64,000 nucleotides of DNA from Hyphomonadaceae bacterium (GCA_027485145.1 JAIXRO010000141.1:1-64000); one strand, 5' to 3'; positions 18,503-28,972 are shown, numbered from the stretch's first letter. Made by a program: numbers and translations. Notes: generated by a model not told the origin, from the letters alone.

Positions 18503-19216
18503 CTATTCCCGGCGCAGGAGAACGTCCAGCTGCGGCCCTCGCCCGAGCGTGCGGGCAAAGTCGGCTTTCACCGCGGCACGGTCATAATCCTCGCGCACCC
18601 AGTCCAGGAACGGCTTCCAGTCCTTTTCCGGCTTGCCCGCATTATGGGCCGCATAGGCGTCCAGGAAGGCGTCCAGAACGCCGGTCTTGCCATGCCGGAT
18701 ATGCAGGTACTTTCCGGAAAGCTGTTCGGACGCCTCGTGAAACGAAACCTGTTCCCGCAGCAGCTTGTAAAGGACCGCCATGATGCCGGCCCGGTCCGCA
18801 CCCGATTTGCAGTGCATCAGGGCCGGATAGCGAATGCGCCCGAACAGCTCCTTTGCCGCAAAAACCGCCTCCCGCGTCGGCGGATCGCGGGAAAATACCT
18901 GAAAATCAACGAGATCGATCCCCGCCGCGGCGCAGGCTTCCTGCTCCAGCAGGTAGTAGCCCTGCGAACTCGGGCCCCTCAGGTTGAGGATGGTCTTGAT
19001 GCCGCGGTCCTTCGCATGCGCCATGATCTGCCGGGGAGACGGCTGGTTCGACCGCCACATCTCGGGCGAGATCTGGTGCAGGTTGCGGAAGCCGGCGCGC
19101 AGGAAACCGTGGTCGCCCCAGGTCAGCTCGCGCTGCGCCCGGGCCCGGCCCGAGGCGGTCGTCAGGTCGGCCGCGACGTGCGCGCGCCTCTTCTTTTTCG
19201 ACCGCATCTTCACCAT
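18503..19216 (-). CDS. Dual-specificity/tyrosine phosphatase family protein
   Basis: Active-site loop HCKSGADRAG; WRSNQPSPRQI ... GIKTILNLRG; start placed at internal ATG 19216. Confidence 0.83.
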   Translation of the reverse strand: MVKMRSKKKRRAHVAADLTTASGRARAQRELTWGDHGFLRAGFRNLHQISPEMWRSNQPSPRQIMAHAKDRGIKTILNLRGPSSQGYYLLEQEACAAAGIDLVDFQVFSRDPPTREAVFAAKELFGRIRYPALMHCKSGADRAGIMAVLYKLLREQVSFHEASEQLSGKYLHIRHGKTGVLDAFLDAYAAHNAGKPEKDWKPFLDWVREDYDRAAVKADFARTLGRGPQLDVLLRRE

Positions 19217-19400
19217 GCCTCCGCACCTAAGGGGCTGCGCGGGCCGGGGCAAGCGCAAGCCTGCAAACGGCGCCAGACCCGGCAGCGGGACGGCGGCTGA
19301 AACTATTTCGGGGCCGCTGCATCCAGATCGCCCCGCCAACGCATCTTACGGGCATTAAGACCAGCAATCGTGCTGGATGAAACCTGAACCGGAGACCCCA

Positions 19401-19775
19401 ATGGGTGAAGAAATCGTCGTTCCAACAGTCGTGTTCGGCTCGATTGTCGGCATCGTATGGCTCGTAAGCTTTTTCAACAGCCGCAAGCGCCTGACCATCC
19501 ATGAAACCCTGCGTCACGCCATCGACAAGGGTCAGACCCTCTCGCCCGAACTGTTGCAGAACATGTCGCTGGTGACCGACCCGGTCCGCGCCGATCTTCG
19601 CCGCGGCGTCCTGTTCCTCGCTTTCGGTGCCGCCTTCGGGGTCCTTGCCGCCCTCATCGGCCGCGAAGAAGCCGAAGCGCTGACCCCGATGCTCGGCGTG
19701 GCCACCTTCCCGATCTTCCTGGGTATCGCGTATATCGGTCTGTGGGCATTCGGCCGTGGCAAGTCACAAGCCTGA
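19401..19775 (+). CDS. DUF6249-like small membrane protein
   Basis: ~124 aa; MGEEIVVPTVVFGSIVGIVWLVSFFNSRKRLTIHETLRHAIDKGQTLSPELL. Confidence 0.7.
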   Translation: MGEEIVVPTVVFGSIVGIVWLVSFFNSRKRLTIHETLRHAIDKGQTLSPELLQNMSLVTDPVRADLRRGVLFLAFGAAFGVLAALIGREEAEALTPMLGVATFPIFLGIAYIGLWAFGRGKSQA

Positions 19776-19806
19776 TCTGCAGCTCGTCGCCTCTGGAGGG
19801 CGGGAC

Positions 19807-20331
19807 ATGCGAAGCGATCCTGATCTCGCCCAGGCGGCCGCACGAGGTAACGAGGCAGCATTTGCCGAACTCGTGCGGCGCCACCAGGGCAAGGTGCGCG
19901 GCATGGCCCGCCGCCTCGCCGGCTCCGACGCCCCGGGCGACGACATCGCCCAGGTCACGTTCCTCACCGCCTGGCAGAAAATCTCGACCTATGCCGGCGG
20001 TACCTTCAGTTCCTGGATCTGTTCCATCTGCTGGCGGGAATTCCTGCAATGGCGCCGCCGCCAGAAGATGGAAATCGAGTTCGACGAGACGGCGGAGATC
20101 ATCCCCTTCGACCGGTCGGCGGACCAGAACGAGATGCGGATGGACCTCACCCGCGCCCTCGAGACCCTCAGCGAAGCCCAGCGCGTCTGCGTGGTGCTGT
20201 GTGTCGCCACGGGATTGACCCACCAGGAGGCCGCCGATGTGACAGGCTGGCCGCTCGGAACCGTAAAGTCACATGTCCTGCGCGGCGTTGCCTTGCTCAG
20301 GACGCGTCTTGAAAATGCCAATGTGGCGTGA
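19807..20331 (+). CDS. ECF-family RNA polymerase sigma factor
   Basis: RGNEAAFAELVRRHQGKVRGMARRLAGSDAPGDDIAQVTFLTAWQ; HTH LTHQEAADVTGWPLGTVKSHVLRG. ATG 19807 has GGAGGG upstream; the ORF opens at 19756. Confidence 0.87.
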   Translation: MRSDPDLAQAAARGNEAAFAELVRRHQGKVRGMARRLAGSDAPGDDIAQVTFLTAWQKISTYAGGTFSSWICSICWREFLQWRRRQKMEIEFDETAEIIPFDRSADQNEMRMDLTRALETLSEAQRVCVVLCVATGLTHQEAADVTGWPLGTVKSHVLRGVALLRTRLENANVA

Positions 20332-20344
20332 TGGAGTGATGATC

Positions 20345-20716
20345 ATGCGTGAACAGGATGCCTACAAGGATCTGTCTGACCTCTTCCGGGTCGAGGACAA
20401 CACATTGGCCGCCGAGCCGTTTACCCGCCAGGTCATGGGCCGGGTGCGTCAGCAGAAACGGATGCGCCGGGTTGTCGTCGGCGGCCTTGGCCTCATCGGC
20501 GCCGGCATTGCCGCGATGCAACTGCCCCAGCTCTTCGCAGAATGGGCAGGCCTCGAAAAACCCCTCGCCGACGCACTGGCGACCGCTCCGGCCGAACTCA
20601 GCACCGCTGCCGTCAGCCAGATCAACGCCGCCGCAACGGGGAACCCGATGTGGATCGCGATTGCCGCCGGCGCTGCCCTTTGCGTGTTTGCTGTTTCGGC
20701 CTTCGAACGGGCCTAA
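20345..20716 (+). CDS. Membrane protein, candidate anti-sigma factor
   Basis: Immediately downstream of the ECF sigma gene; cytosolic N-terminus and two hydrophobic segments. Confidence 0.6.
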   Translation: MREQDAYKDLSDLFRVEDNTLAAEPFTRQVMGRVRQQKRMRRVVVGGLGLIGAGIAAMQLPQLFAEWAGLEKPLADALATAPAELSTAAVSQINAAATGNPMWIAIAAGAALCVFAVSAFERA

Positions 20717-20740
20717 ACAACCAACTTCAGAAGCGGGAAA

Positions 20741-20767
20741 CCCCGGCAGTGATGCCGGGGTTTTTTA
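20741..20767 (+). terminator. Rho-independent terminator
   Basis: CCCCGGCA-GTGA-TGCCGGGG followed by TTTTTTATT, just downstream of the sigma/anti-sigma genes. Confidence 0.9.
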
Positions 20768-20941
20768 TTGTGGCCGGACTTTCTGCAGATAGCCGAGCTT
20801 GAAGGCAGACCTCTCATCACGCGAGCGGGCCCGGGTGTCACGTAGGAACCATAGAGAAGTCATCGAAGGGCAACGGCGGGATGTGGCCCACGCTTTCCGT
20901 TGATTTGAAAGGTGCGATCTCTGGAAAGATATACCGCACCG

Positions 20942-21784
20942 TCATTCCATTTTGTCGGAACGGTAAATCCACGAGGTCAACATCATCCGGGGGCGTTCGC
21001 GCGTGTTGGGGGCGCTGCCGTGCAAAACGGCAGGATGCATGATGACAAGGTCACCGGGTTGACCGGTCATTTCTTCAAGCCGAAGTTTGTGTCCTTGGAA
21101 CTCATGGTCGGCCTCCATAAGTTCGCGCAAGTGGTTCCCCCGAACCGAAAGCAGATTCCTGAGCCACGTGTCTTCACTTTTGAGTCGTTCGCGGACATCG
21201 GCTGAACGAACGGGTCGACCGAGCTCGCGCTCAATTTCGAGAGCCAACAGATGAGTCCCCGCAACATACAGGGTGCCGCCGCCACCGCCGAGCACGGGCT
21301 CGAGGAATGTGAAGCTCCTAAGTATCGGCAAAGGCGTGAGGGGTTTCACGCCGCCGATGTCCAAGTGCCATGCCGAGTGATGCCTCTCAGGATTCGGTGT
21401 CGGGAACGTGACGAGTGGAGCGCCCCATGAAGCCGGCTCGTCCCACTCGCCTGCACCCAGAAACGTGTCGGCAAGCGCGAACAGTTCGGGAGAGGCGAGT
21501 GCATTGAATGCTCCGGCCTGCTTAAGGGCTTGGAATTGAGCAGGTGCGGCGACAGTCCAGCTTTCGGGCCGATCTCGGTCGATGCCAAATCTTCGTTCGA
21601 GATCCTCCCAGAGACGATCCGCCATAACGTCGATCGAGTTTCTGGAGTAGAAGCCCGGCAAACAAACGACGCCTCTGCGCACAAACTCTGCGATCTGTTC
21701 GGGGGACAAGGAATAAATCTCAGGCACAACCGTCTCCTTAGGGAAGACGCCCCGCGGCAGATTTCCGGCCTTGGCATCAGCCAA
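20942..21784 (-). CDS. Phytanoyl-CoA dioxygenase (PhyH) family protein
   Basis: 280 aa; AWHLDIGGV Fe-binding HxD and QPGDLVIMHPAVLHGSAPNTRERPRMMLTSWIYR. Start codon is TTG. Confidence 0.78.
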   Translation of the reverse strand: MADAKAGNLPRGVFPKETVVPEIYSLSPEQIAEFVRRGVVCLPGFYSRNSIDVMADRLWEDLERRFGIDRDRPESWTVAAPAQFQALKQAGAFNALASPELFALADTFLGAGEWDEPASWGAPLVTFPTPNPERHHSAWHLDIGGVKPLTPLPILRSFTFLEPVLGGGGGTLYVAGTHLLALEIERELGRPVRSADVRERLKSEDTWLRNLLSVRGNHLRELMEADHEFQGHKLRLEEMTGQPGDLVIMHPAVLHGSAPNTRERPRMMLTSWIYRSDKME

Positions 21785-21985
21785 GACTTTCCATCCACCA
21801 CGGCGGTACCGTGGATCACCGCAAGGCGCGATGAATTATGGTCAGACTTAAGTTCTGACGATTGTAATTGTCAACGCACGAGTCTAGGCGGCCCCGCCTA
21901 GCGAGCCGACCCGTGTACGGTCTTTCGGCGATTTGAGGCCACTACGCCGCCTTCTATCACAATTGTACGTCGGGCCGCAGCGTAC

Positions 21986-22549
21986 TCAGCGCCGCCAACC
22001 CATTCCCTGCAGCAGCATCCGGGTCTCGTAGAGCGGCAGGCCGACGATGCTCGTGTAGCTGCCATTGATGGCGGTCACGAAACCGCCCGCCATGCCCTGG
22101 ATACCATAGCCGCCCGCCTTGCCCTTCCATTCGCCGCTGGCGACATAGGCGGCGATCTCGGCGTCGGTCAGCCGCTTCATCTTCACTCGCGCCAGCACCG
22201 TGCGCGAGGCGACCCGCCCGTCCGGCGCGCGCACCGCAACGCCCGTGATGCACTGATGCGCGCGGCCTGACAGGAGACGCAGGAAGGCCTCCGCCTCGGC
22301 CTCGTCCGCCGCTTTTTCGAGATTGCGCTGCCCGAGCGCGACAACGGTGTCGGCGGCGAGCACATAGCCCTCCTCCCCGCAGGCCGCCGCCTTCTCCCGC
22401 GCAAGGCGCTCGGCCAGCGCACGCGGGCTTTCATCCTTGTGGCGGGACTCGTCGATATCGGTAGGGGCAACCTTGTCCGGCACGAGGCCGATCTGGGCGA
22501 GCAGCTCCAGACGCCGGGGGCTTGCGCTCGCGAGGATGAGGCGGCTCAT
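21986..22549 (-). CDS. maf: Maf family nucleotide pyrophosphatase
   Basis: LILASASPRRLELLAQIGL ... VLAADTVVALGQRNLEKA ... GGYGIQGMAGGFVTAINGSYTSIVGLPLYET. Confidence 0.93.
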   Translation of the reverse strand: MSRLILASASPRRLELLAQIGLVPDKVAPTDIDESRHKDESPRALAERLAREKAAACGEEGYVLAADTVVALGQRNLEKAADEAEAEAFLRLLSGRAHQCITGVAVRAPDGRVASRTVLARVKMKRLTDAEIAAYVASGEWKGKAGGYGIQGMAGGFVTAINGSYTSIVGLPLYETRMLLQGMGWRR

Positions 22550-22968
22550 TCGGGAACTTTGAACGTGGCACTGGCCTGCGCGATGGCGGCGCCATCTGCC
22601 AGGATCATGGCGCGCGCAAAGGCGATGCTCCTGCCGCCCTTTACGTGATCGGTGTCTACCACCAGCCACTGGCCGATCCGGCCGGTTCCCAGAAAGTCCG
22701 TGGACAGACTGATGGTCACCAGCCCCTTGGGCGCATGGCCTTCGCTCTGCATTTTCTGGATACAGGACAGGCCCATCGCGTTGTCGGCCAGCGCCGTGAT
22801 CAGGCCGCCATGCGCAAACCCGCGCGAATTGCAGTGGGCCTCGGCGAGGAACAGGCCGATCTGGATGCGGTCTTCCAGGATGCGCGAGTAGAGCGGCTCC
22901 CAGGGATCGGTGAAGCCCGACTTCCGGAAATGCGGCGCAAAGCCTTCGGGAAGGGACTGAGCCGTCAT
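22546..22968 (-). CDS. PaaI-like hotdog thioesterase
   Basis: 140 aa; NSRGFAHGGLITALADNAMGL hotdog motif; 4-nt overlap with maf. Confidence 0.85.
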   Translation of the reverse strand: MTAQSLPEGFAPHFRKSGFTDPWEPLYSRILEDRIQIGLFLAEAHCNSRGFAHGGLITALADNAMGLSCIQKMQSEGHAPKGLVTISLSTDFLGTGRIGQWLVVDTDHVKGGRSIAFARAMILADGAAIAQASATFKVPE

Positions 22969-22978
22969 GCCGGAAGGC

Positions 22979-23197
22979 TTACTTGAAGCGGTAGGTGATG
23001 CGGCCCTTGGACAGGTCGTACGGGGTCATCTCGATCATGACCTTGTCGCCGGTCAGCACGCGGATGCGGTTCTTCCGCATCTTGCCGGCCGTGTGCGCGA
23101 TGATTTCGTGGTTGTTCTCAAGCTTCACGCGGAACGTCGCGTTCGGCAGCAGTTCAACGACTGTGCCTTCGAATTCGATGAGTTCTTCTTTCGACAT
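22979..23197 (-). CDS. infA: Translation initiation factor IF-1
   Basis: 72 aa; [63 protein letters not shown]. Confidence 0.98.
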   Translation of the reverse strand: MSKEELIEFEGTVVELLPNATFRVKLENNHEIIAHTAGKMRKNRIRVLTGDKVMIEMTPYDLSKGRITYRFK

Positions 23198-23333
23198 GCC
23201 TTCTCCAGCTGTCCGGCCGTTCCGGCCGGGACTTCGCATTGCTGGGCTGCGCCATACAGGCTTGCAGGGATTCCGGCAAGCGCGCGGGGGAGTCGGGCGG
23301 TCTCAGGCGGCAGGCGGCGGCGCGGGCTACTGA

Positions 23334-23906
23334 TCAGCGCGGCGGCAGCGGTACGCCCGATTCGAGGCTGCACTGGCCTGCAAATCCGGGAAAGGTGCCA
23401 TTGATATCGACGTTCGACTCCGCAAAACCGTCGCCGATGGCGAGGCGGGCAGTAATCGCCGTGGCGACGGCGGCGAGCAGGTCCGGCGTCAACGGGAGGG
23501 TCAGGCTGACGGCCGGCCCATCCACCTCGGTGAGCACGGCCTCGCCATCGAAGACGGCGCCGGAGGCGATGAACTGCGCAGGCCCTGCCACGGCATAGTC
23601 GCCGAGCTGCCGCGCCGGGGCGACCACTTCAAGCGTCCTGGCGGCGGTGTCGCAATGCAGCGCGAACTTCGGGGGGGAGAGCCCGGACACGTCGTCCTGT
23701 GGACCGGCATCGAGGGCCGAGATCACGGTTTCGCCGTCCAGCAGTTCGAGACCGTCCACCGGCGGCGGCGTCTCGGGCTCTGCAGGCTGCGCCTCGGCCG
23801 GCGCTGCCTCAACCGGCGGCGCTTCGAGGGCGGGGGTCGGATTTCGCCCCTCACAGGCGCCCAGCATCAGAACCGCTGCAGATAAAGCGAGCGCATGGCG
23901 TTTCAT
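23334..23906 (-). CDS. Putative lipoprotein, unknown function
   Basis: MKRHALALSAAVLMLGACEG lipobox, Pro/Ala/Glu-rich linker then globular domain. Confidence 0.65.
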   Translation of the reverse strand: MKRHALALSAAVLMLGACEGRNPTPALEAPPVEAAPAEAQPAEPETPPPVDGLELLDGETVISALDAGPQDDVSGLSPPKFALHCDTAARTLEVVAPARQLGDYAVAGPAQFIASGAVFDGEAVLTEVDGPAVSLTLPLTPDLLAAVATAITARLAIGDGFAESNVDINGTFPGFAGQCSLESGVPLPPR

Positions 23907-23920
23907 GGGACGTCCGTCTT

Positions 23921-24409
23921 TCATGTGCCGGGCGCCCTGCCCTGACCCGCATGGAGGGCGCAGATCAGCGTGAACAGGCGGCGAGCGGTGGGCTGGTCGA
24001 TCTCGATCTTCCCCGCGAGGCGTTCCCGGAGCAGGTCGGAGCCTTCATTGTGGATGCCGCGCCGCGCCATGTCGATGGCCTCTATCTGATGCGGCGTCTG
24101 TGTACGGATGGCTTCGTAATAGCTGTCGCAGATCATGAAATAGTCGCGGATCACGCCCCGGAACGGGCCGAGCGACAGGATGAATGTGTGCACGTCTTCC
24201 GCCGCTTCGGTACGCACCGCCAGGATCAGCCGGCGTTCGGCCTGGCTGAGCGAGAGCACATAGGGGCCGCGCGACTGGCCAGTTACAGCGAAACTGTTTT
24301 CCTCGATCAGGTCGAAGATCGCGACGCGGCGTTCATGCTCCGCGTCCGGGCCCGACGCGCCCAGCGTGTCGTCATCGATATGAACGGCGATGAGGCGATC
24401 AGTGCCCAT
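23921..24409 (-). CDS. UPF0262 family protein
   Basis: [37 protein letters not shown] ... [23 protein letters not shown]. Confidence 0.87.
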   Translation of the reverse strand: MGTDRLIAVHIDDDTLGASGPDAEHERRVAIFDLIEENSFAVTGQSRGPYVLSLSQAERRLILAVRTEAAEDVHTFILSLGPFRGVIRDYFMICDSYYEAIRTQTPHQIEAIDMARRGIHNEGSDLLRERLAGKIEIDQPTARRLFTLICALHAGQGRAPGT

Positions 24410-25709
24410 CGCTCCGGCCCCGGTTCGTGCGGATGGAGACAGAGCGGGCGTGCGCTGGCAGGCGCTCGGCTTCGGCGAGGCGCAGCGCGGCGGGCGCAAG
24501 CACTTCCAGCCCACGGGGCCCCGCGCGCTGAACGCTCATGCGCTTCAGGAAATCATACAGTCCGAGCCCGGATGAAAACCGCGCGGCGCGGCTCGTCGGC
24601 AGGACGTGGTTGGAGCCCGTCACATAGTCGCCCAGCGCTTCCGGCGTGTGGTGGCCGAGGAACACCGCGCCGGCATGCCGGATCAGCGGCAGCAAGCCGT
24701 CAGGGTCCTCGACGCAAAGCTCAAGATGCTCCGCCGCGATGCGGTTCGCAATTTCCGCCGCCTGAAGGCGGTCGCGGGCTTGGATGATGGCGCCGTGAGC
24801 GGTCCAGGACTCGCGCGCCCGTTCGCCGGTCGCCAGCGTCTTCAACTGGCTTTCCACAGCCTTATCCACAGCCTTGCCCACAGCTTCATCCACAGTGATG
24901 AGGATCGACTGGCTGGAGGGGTCATGCTCGGCCTGGCTCAGCAGGTCTGCCGCGATCCAGTCCGGATTGGCCGTGGCGTCGGCGATGATCAGGATCTCGG
25001 ATGGCCCGGCGATCGTGTCGATGCCAACATGCCCGAACACCTGGCGCTTGGCTTCCGCCACCCAGGCATTCCCCGGCCCGACGATCTTGTCCACCGGCGC
25101 CAGCGCGCCGGCGCCGAACGCCATCGCGCCCACGGCTTGCGCGCCGCCGATGGGATAGTACTCGTCCACGCCCGCCTTCAGCGCGGCGTAGGCCACGGCG
25201 TTCGACAGCTCGCCCTTCGGCGCGGGCGCGACCATGACGATCCGCTCCACCCCGGCAATCCGTGCCGGGACGATATTCATCAAAACGGACGACGGATAGC
25301 TCGCGCGCCCGCCGGGCACATAGACGCCGACCGAGTCCAGCGACGTCCAGCGCCAGCCAAGCTCGATACCGGCATCGTCCGTGAAGGAATGATCGGCGGG
25401 CCGCTGGGCGCCGTGATAGGCCGCGATCCGGTCATGCGCAAAATCAATCGCGGCCCGAAGGTCCGCCGGACACGTCGCCGCGAGCGCGTGCAGGTTGACG
25501 TTATCGGATTCCAGCGTCGACGGGTCGATCTGCAGCCCGTCATACTTGGCCGTATAGTCGGCCACCGCCGCCCCGCCGCGCTTCTTCACATCGGCGAGGA
25601 TATCCTTCACCACGCCAAACACGTCCTCCCCCTGCCCGCGATCTTCGGCGAGGAAGCGCGTCAGGACCTCATCGAACTGAGGCTTGGTGGCGTCAAAGTG
25701 GCGGGCCAT
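24399..25709 (-). CDS. hisD: Histidinol dehydrogenase
   Basis: 436 aa; [35 protein letters not shown] ... [39 protein letters not shown]. Confidence 0.97.
   Translation of the reverse strand: MARHFDATKPQFDEVLTRFLAEDRGQGEDVFGVVKDILADVKKRGGAAVADYTAKYDGLQIDPSTLESDNVNLHALAATCPADLRAAIDFAHDRIAAYHGAQRPADHSFTDDAGIELGWRWTSLDSVGVYVPGGRASYPSSVLMNIVPARIAGVERIVMVAPAPKGELSNAVAYAALKAGVDEYYPIGGAQAVGAMAFGAGALAPVDKIVGPGNAWVAEAKRQVFGHVGIDTIAGPSEILIIADATANPDWIAADLLSQAEHDPSSQSILITVDEAVGKAVDKAVESQLKTLATGERARESWTAHGAIIQARDRLQAAEIANRIAAEHLELCVEDPDGLLPLIRHAGAVFLGHHTPEALGDYVTGSNHVLPTSRAARFSSGLGLYDFLKRMSVQRAGPRGLEVLAPAALRLAEAERLPAHARSVSIRTNRGRSDGH
24848..24895 (+). repeat. Four tandem 12-bp units containing DnaA-box-like sequences (inside hisD)
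   Basis: GGCTTTCCACAG / CCTTATCCACAG / CCTTGCCCACAG / CTTCATCCACAG; TTATCCACA at 24862-24870 is a perfect consensus DnaA box. Confidence 0.75.
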
Positions 25710-25802
25710 GCGGCAGGAATCCGGCTGTTTGATACGGCCCCGCTACATGGACCGGGGCTGGCAGGCTGGCAAGACGGCGGATGGGCGCAATTTCGGCGCC
25801 AG

Positions 25803-26261
25803 CTAGCGCTTCCGCCGCTCATGGCTCGGCACATGGCGGGTCGGCCAGACGTAGTCGCTGTCGAGCAACGTGGCGTCGAGCGCCTCGACTGTGAGCACGA
25901 TTTCGCCATCGCCAGCAAACAGCAGGTTCACCTTCCCGCCCGGTGGCTCGGCAACGTCCGGGACGAAATCGGCGCTGAGCAGCGAGAGGATAAGTTCCGG
26001 ATCGGTCTTGGTGATGCCGCGCGTCTTCACGCCCAGCACGCCGTCAAAGGCGAGCAGTGAACGCACCCGCTCGCCCGGCTGGCCCTTGCGCATCGGCGCG
26101 GCCTCCCAGCGGTAGCGGTTGAGTTCGATGGCAAACCGGCGATTGCGCTTCTCGTAGACAAGGTTGCCGGCCTTCACGACTGCGTCCTGCACAGCCGCGG
26201 CGATGATTTTCAGATCGTCCCCCTCTTCGGCGAGAAGGCGCAGCGGTTTCGGTTCGGTCAT
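25803..26261 (-). CDS. DUF2948 family protein
   Basis: 152 aa; LKIIAAAVQDAVVKAGNLVYEKRNRRFAIELNRYRWE; lies between hisD and murA. Confidence 0.82.
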   Translation of the reverse strand: MTEPKPLRLLAEEGDDLKIIAAAVQDAVVKAGNLVYEKRNRRFAIELNRYRWEAAPMRKGQPGERVRSLLAFDGVLGVKTRGITKTDPELILSLLSADFVPDVAEPPGGKVNLLFAGDGEIVLTVEALDATLLDSDYVWPTRHVPSHERRKR

Positions 26262-26276
26262 CGGCCCCTGCCGTGG

Positions 26277-27557
26277 TTACTCATCTTCGCCAGATCGGCG
26301 TTCGATCTTCGCGCCGCAAGCCCCCAGCTTCGCCTCCAGCCGCTCAAAGCCGCGGTCGAGGTGGTAGATCCGGTTCACGACCGTTTCACCCCGTGCCGCG
26401 AGACCCGCGATGACCAAAGAGACCGAGGCCCGGAGGTCCGTCGCCATGACGGGCGCTGCGGTGAGGTGATCGACCCCCTTCACCACCGCTTCCTGTCCGC
26501 GCACCGTGATGTCGGCGCCCAGACGTGAAAGCTCCGGCGCGTGCATGAAGCGGTTCTCGAAGATCGTCTCGCGGATGATGCTGGTACCATCAGCGGTGCA
26601 CATCAGCGCCATGAACTGGGCCTGCAGGTCAGTCGGGAAGCCGGGATGCGGCTGTGTCGACAGGCTGACGGCTTTCAGCGCCGAGCCATTGCGGCGGATG
26701 CGCAGGGTGGAGGCGGCTTCGTCTGCGTCCACCGTCACGCCCGCTTCGCGCAGCTTCGAGATCATCGCGCCGAGGGCTGCCACCGGGCAGCCGTCGAGCG
26801 TGACGTCGCCGCCGGCGGAGGCGGCCGCCATCGCGTAGGTGCCCGCCTCGATCCGGTCCGGCATCACCGGATAGGTCGTACCTTTAAGGCTTTCGACGCC
26901 TTTGATGCGGATGATCGGTGTGCCGGCGCCGGTGACGTTGGCGCCCATCGTGTTGAGGCAGTTGGCGAGGTCCTCGATCTCCGGCTCGCGCGCGGCGTTC
27001 TCGAGGATCGTCTCGCCCTTGGCGAGCGTCGCCGTCAGCATTGCATGCTCGGTCGCGCCGACCGAGACGGTCGAGAAGTTGATGTGCGCGCCCTTGAGGC
27101 CATGGATCGCGGCGGCCTTTACATAGCCGCCCTCGACGCGCAGGTCCGCGCCCATCGCTTCCAGCGCCTTCAGGTGCAGGTCCACCGGGCGGGCGCCAAT
27201 CGCGCAGCCGCCAGGCAGCGACACGGTGGCATGGCCCGAGCGTGCGATCAGCGGCCCGAGCACGTTGAAGCTCGCCCGCATCTTGCGCACCTGTTCATAG
27301 GGCGCGATCGTGGATTTGAGTTCCGCTGCGTTCAGGTGGCAGGTCGAGGACCCTTTCGGCCAATAAACCTCGACGCCGAGCGTCTCGAGCAGCTGCGCCA
27401 GGAAGCGCGTATCTGCCAGGTTCGGCATGTTGGTGAGCTCGACCGGCTGATCGGTGAGCAGGCAGGTGACCATCAGCTTCAGCGCCGAGTTCTTGGCGCC
27501 GGAGACGTGGATCCGGCCATGAAGCGGCGTGCCGCCGGTAATGTGAAGTCTGTCCAT
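26277..27557 (-). CDS. murA: UDP-N-acetylglucosamine 1-carboxyvinyltransferase
   Basis: [34 protein letters not shown] ... [24 protein letters not shown]. Confidence 0.97.
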   Translation of the reverse strand: MDRLHITGGTPLHGRIHVSGAKNSALKLMVTCLLTDQPVELTNMPNLADTRFLAQLLETLGVEVYWPKGSSTCHLNAAELKSTIAPYEQVRKMRASFNVLGPLIARSGHATVSLPGGCAIGARPVDLHLKALEAMGADLRVEGGYVKAAAIHGLKGAHINFSTVSVGATEHAMLTATLAKGETILENAAREPEIEDLANCLNTMGANVTGAGTPIIRIKGVESLKGTTYPVMPDRIEAGTYAMAAASAGGDVTLDGCPVAALGAMISKLREAGVTVDADEAASTLRIRRNGSALKAVSLSTQPHPGFPTDLQAQFMALMCTADGTSIIRETIFENRFMHAPELSRLGADITVRGQEAVVKGVDHLTAAPVMATDLRASVSLVIAGLAARGETVVNRIYHLDRGFERLEAKLGACGAKIERRSGEDE

Positions 27558-27630
27558 GGGCGGCACATATACTGTGCTTCGCGGCTTTGTCAGGGCCGGA
27601 ATGTGCGCCGGATTGTGATTTGAGCGGCTT

Positions 27631-27771
27631 TCAGGCGCCGGGGTCACCGCCCGGTGCCCCGGCCGGTGGTTTGCGGGTCGCTTCCTTGCGGCGCTTCAGG
27701 TTGGCCCGCAACGCCTCGGCCCGCCGGGCGTCGCGTTCGGCCTTTTCGGGGGTGGGCGGCTTCTGGCTCAT
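27631..27771 (-). CDS. Small basic protein, unknown function
   Basis: 46 aa [46 protein letters not shown], not in the ORF track; upstream of murA on the same strand. Confidence 0.55.
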   Translation of the reverse strand: MSQKPPTPEKAERDARRAEALRANLKRRKEATRKPPAGAPGGDPGA

Positions 27772-27838
27772 ATTCGCGGCTAAACGGTCTTTTCACGAAG
27801 GAAGGCTTAGGCTAAAGCCCGCGAACCGTACCGGCAAG

Positions 27839-27913
27839 GCCGCCTTAGCTCAGGGGTAGAGCGCGTCATTGGTAATGACGAGGTCGACAGTTCAAATCTG
27901 TCAGGTGGCACCA
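27839..27913 (+). tRNA. tRNA-Thr (anticodon GGT), CCA encoded
   Basis: GCCGCCTTAGCTCAGGGGTAGAGCGCGTCATTGGTAATGACGAGGTCGACAGTTCAAATCTGTCAGGTGGCACCA; acceptor, D, anticodon and T stems all pair. Confidence 0.96.
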
Positions 27914-28049
27914 TTCTTTGCCGGTTGCGCGGCAGCACAAGCGCAGGACTCGGAACCATATTCCCAAGCGCCGATCCGGATCCGCGCTATCGGCCTCTGT
28001 CTCCCGTGCTGAATGTTCATGGAGTACGTCATATCGCCCGGGCCTGGCC

Positions 28050-28871
28050 TCAGGCTATCGCGCGCTTGCTCGCCCTCGCCTTCTGCCATCTCGAATAGAC
28101 CAGCCAGGCGCCGGCGAGGAGCATTGGAACGCTGTAGGCCATTCCCTTGGTGAAGGGCGCATCTTCCCAGATCATGCGGTGAGGCGCGAATTTGAACGTC
28201 TCCACATAGATGCGCGCCACGCCGTAGCCGACAAGGAAGATGCCGGCGGTGAGGCCTGGAAAGCGCAGCGTCCGGTAGCGGAAGATGAACAGCGCGAGGA
28301 TGGCAAACAGGAGTGCGCCCTCAAGCGCAGCCTCGTACAGCATAGCCGGGTGGCGCGGCTCATCGAAGCCGGGAAACACGATGGCCCATGGCAGGTCCGA
28401 CGGCGAGCCGACAATTTCTCCGTTCACGAAGTTTGCCGAGCGCACGAGCATTATGCCGATGGGCGAGCAGGCCGCTACCAAGTCTCCGATCACCCACTTG
28501 TCCACGCCATTGCGCGCGGCGAACACTAGAATGGCGATGACCGTTCCGGCCAAGCCCCCGTGAAACGACATCCCCCCTTCCCAGACGGCGAAAATCTCGA
28601 TCGGGTTCGCCACGTAATGCCCTGGATCGTAGAGCAGGATATGGCCGAGGCGGCCGCCAATAATGACCCCGATAACGATATAAACGAGCAGGTCGTCGAG
28701 CTTGCTGGCCAAGTCCGTTTTCAGGCCTGGCGCCCAGAGTGAGGGGCGAGAGAGCAGGCTGCGAGCATACCACCAGCTCAAACCAAACGTCATGGCGAAG
28801 GCAATGCCATACCAACGCACAGCCAGCGGGCCGATCTGAAAGGCCGTTGGATCAATATTGGGAAATTCCAT
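28050..28871 (-). CDS. lgt: Prolipoprotein diacylglyceryl transferase
   Basis: 273 aa; VGVIIGGRLGHILLYDPGHYVANPIEIFAVWEGGMSFHGGLAG and RSANFVNGEIVG. Confidence 0.96.
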   Translation of the reverse strand: MEFPNIDPTAFQIGPLAVRWYGIAFAMTFGLSWWYARSLLSRPSLWAPGLKTDLASKLDDLLVYIVIGVIIGGRLGHILLYDPGHYVANPIEIFAVWEGGMSFHGGLAGTVIAILVFAARNGVDKWVIGDLVAACSPIGIMLVRSANFVNGEIVGSPSDLPWAIVFPGFDEPRHPAMLYEAALEGALLFAILALFIFRYRTLRFPGLTAGIFLVGYGVARIYVETFKFAPHRMIWEDAPFTKGMAYSVPMLLAGAWLVYSRWQKARASKRAIA

Positions 28872-28972
28872 GGCTTGATGCTCCGCTCGCTTCCTTCACT
28901 ATGGCAATCAACGGCCAAATCAATCGCCGGGTCTTCAACTGTGAAGCGGTACGGGCCGAGCAAGCAGCGCAA

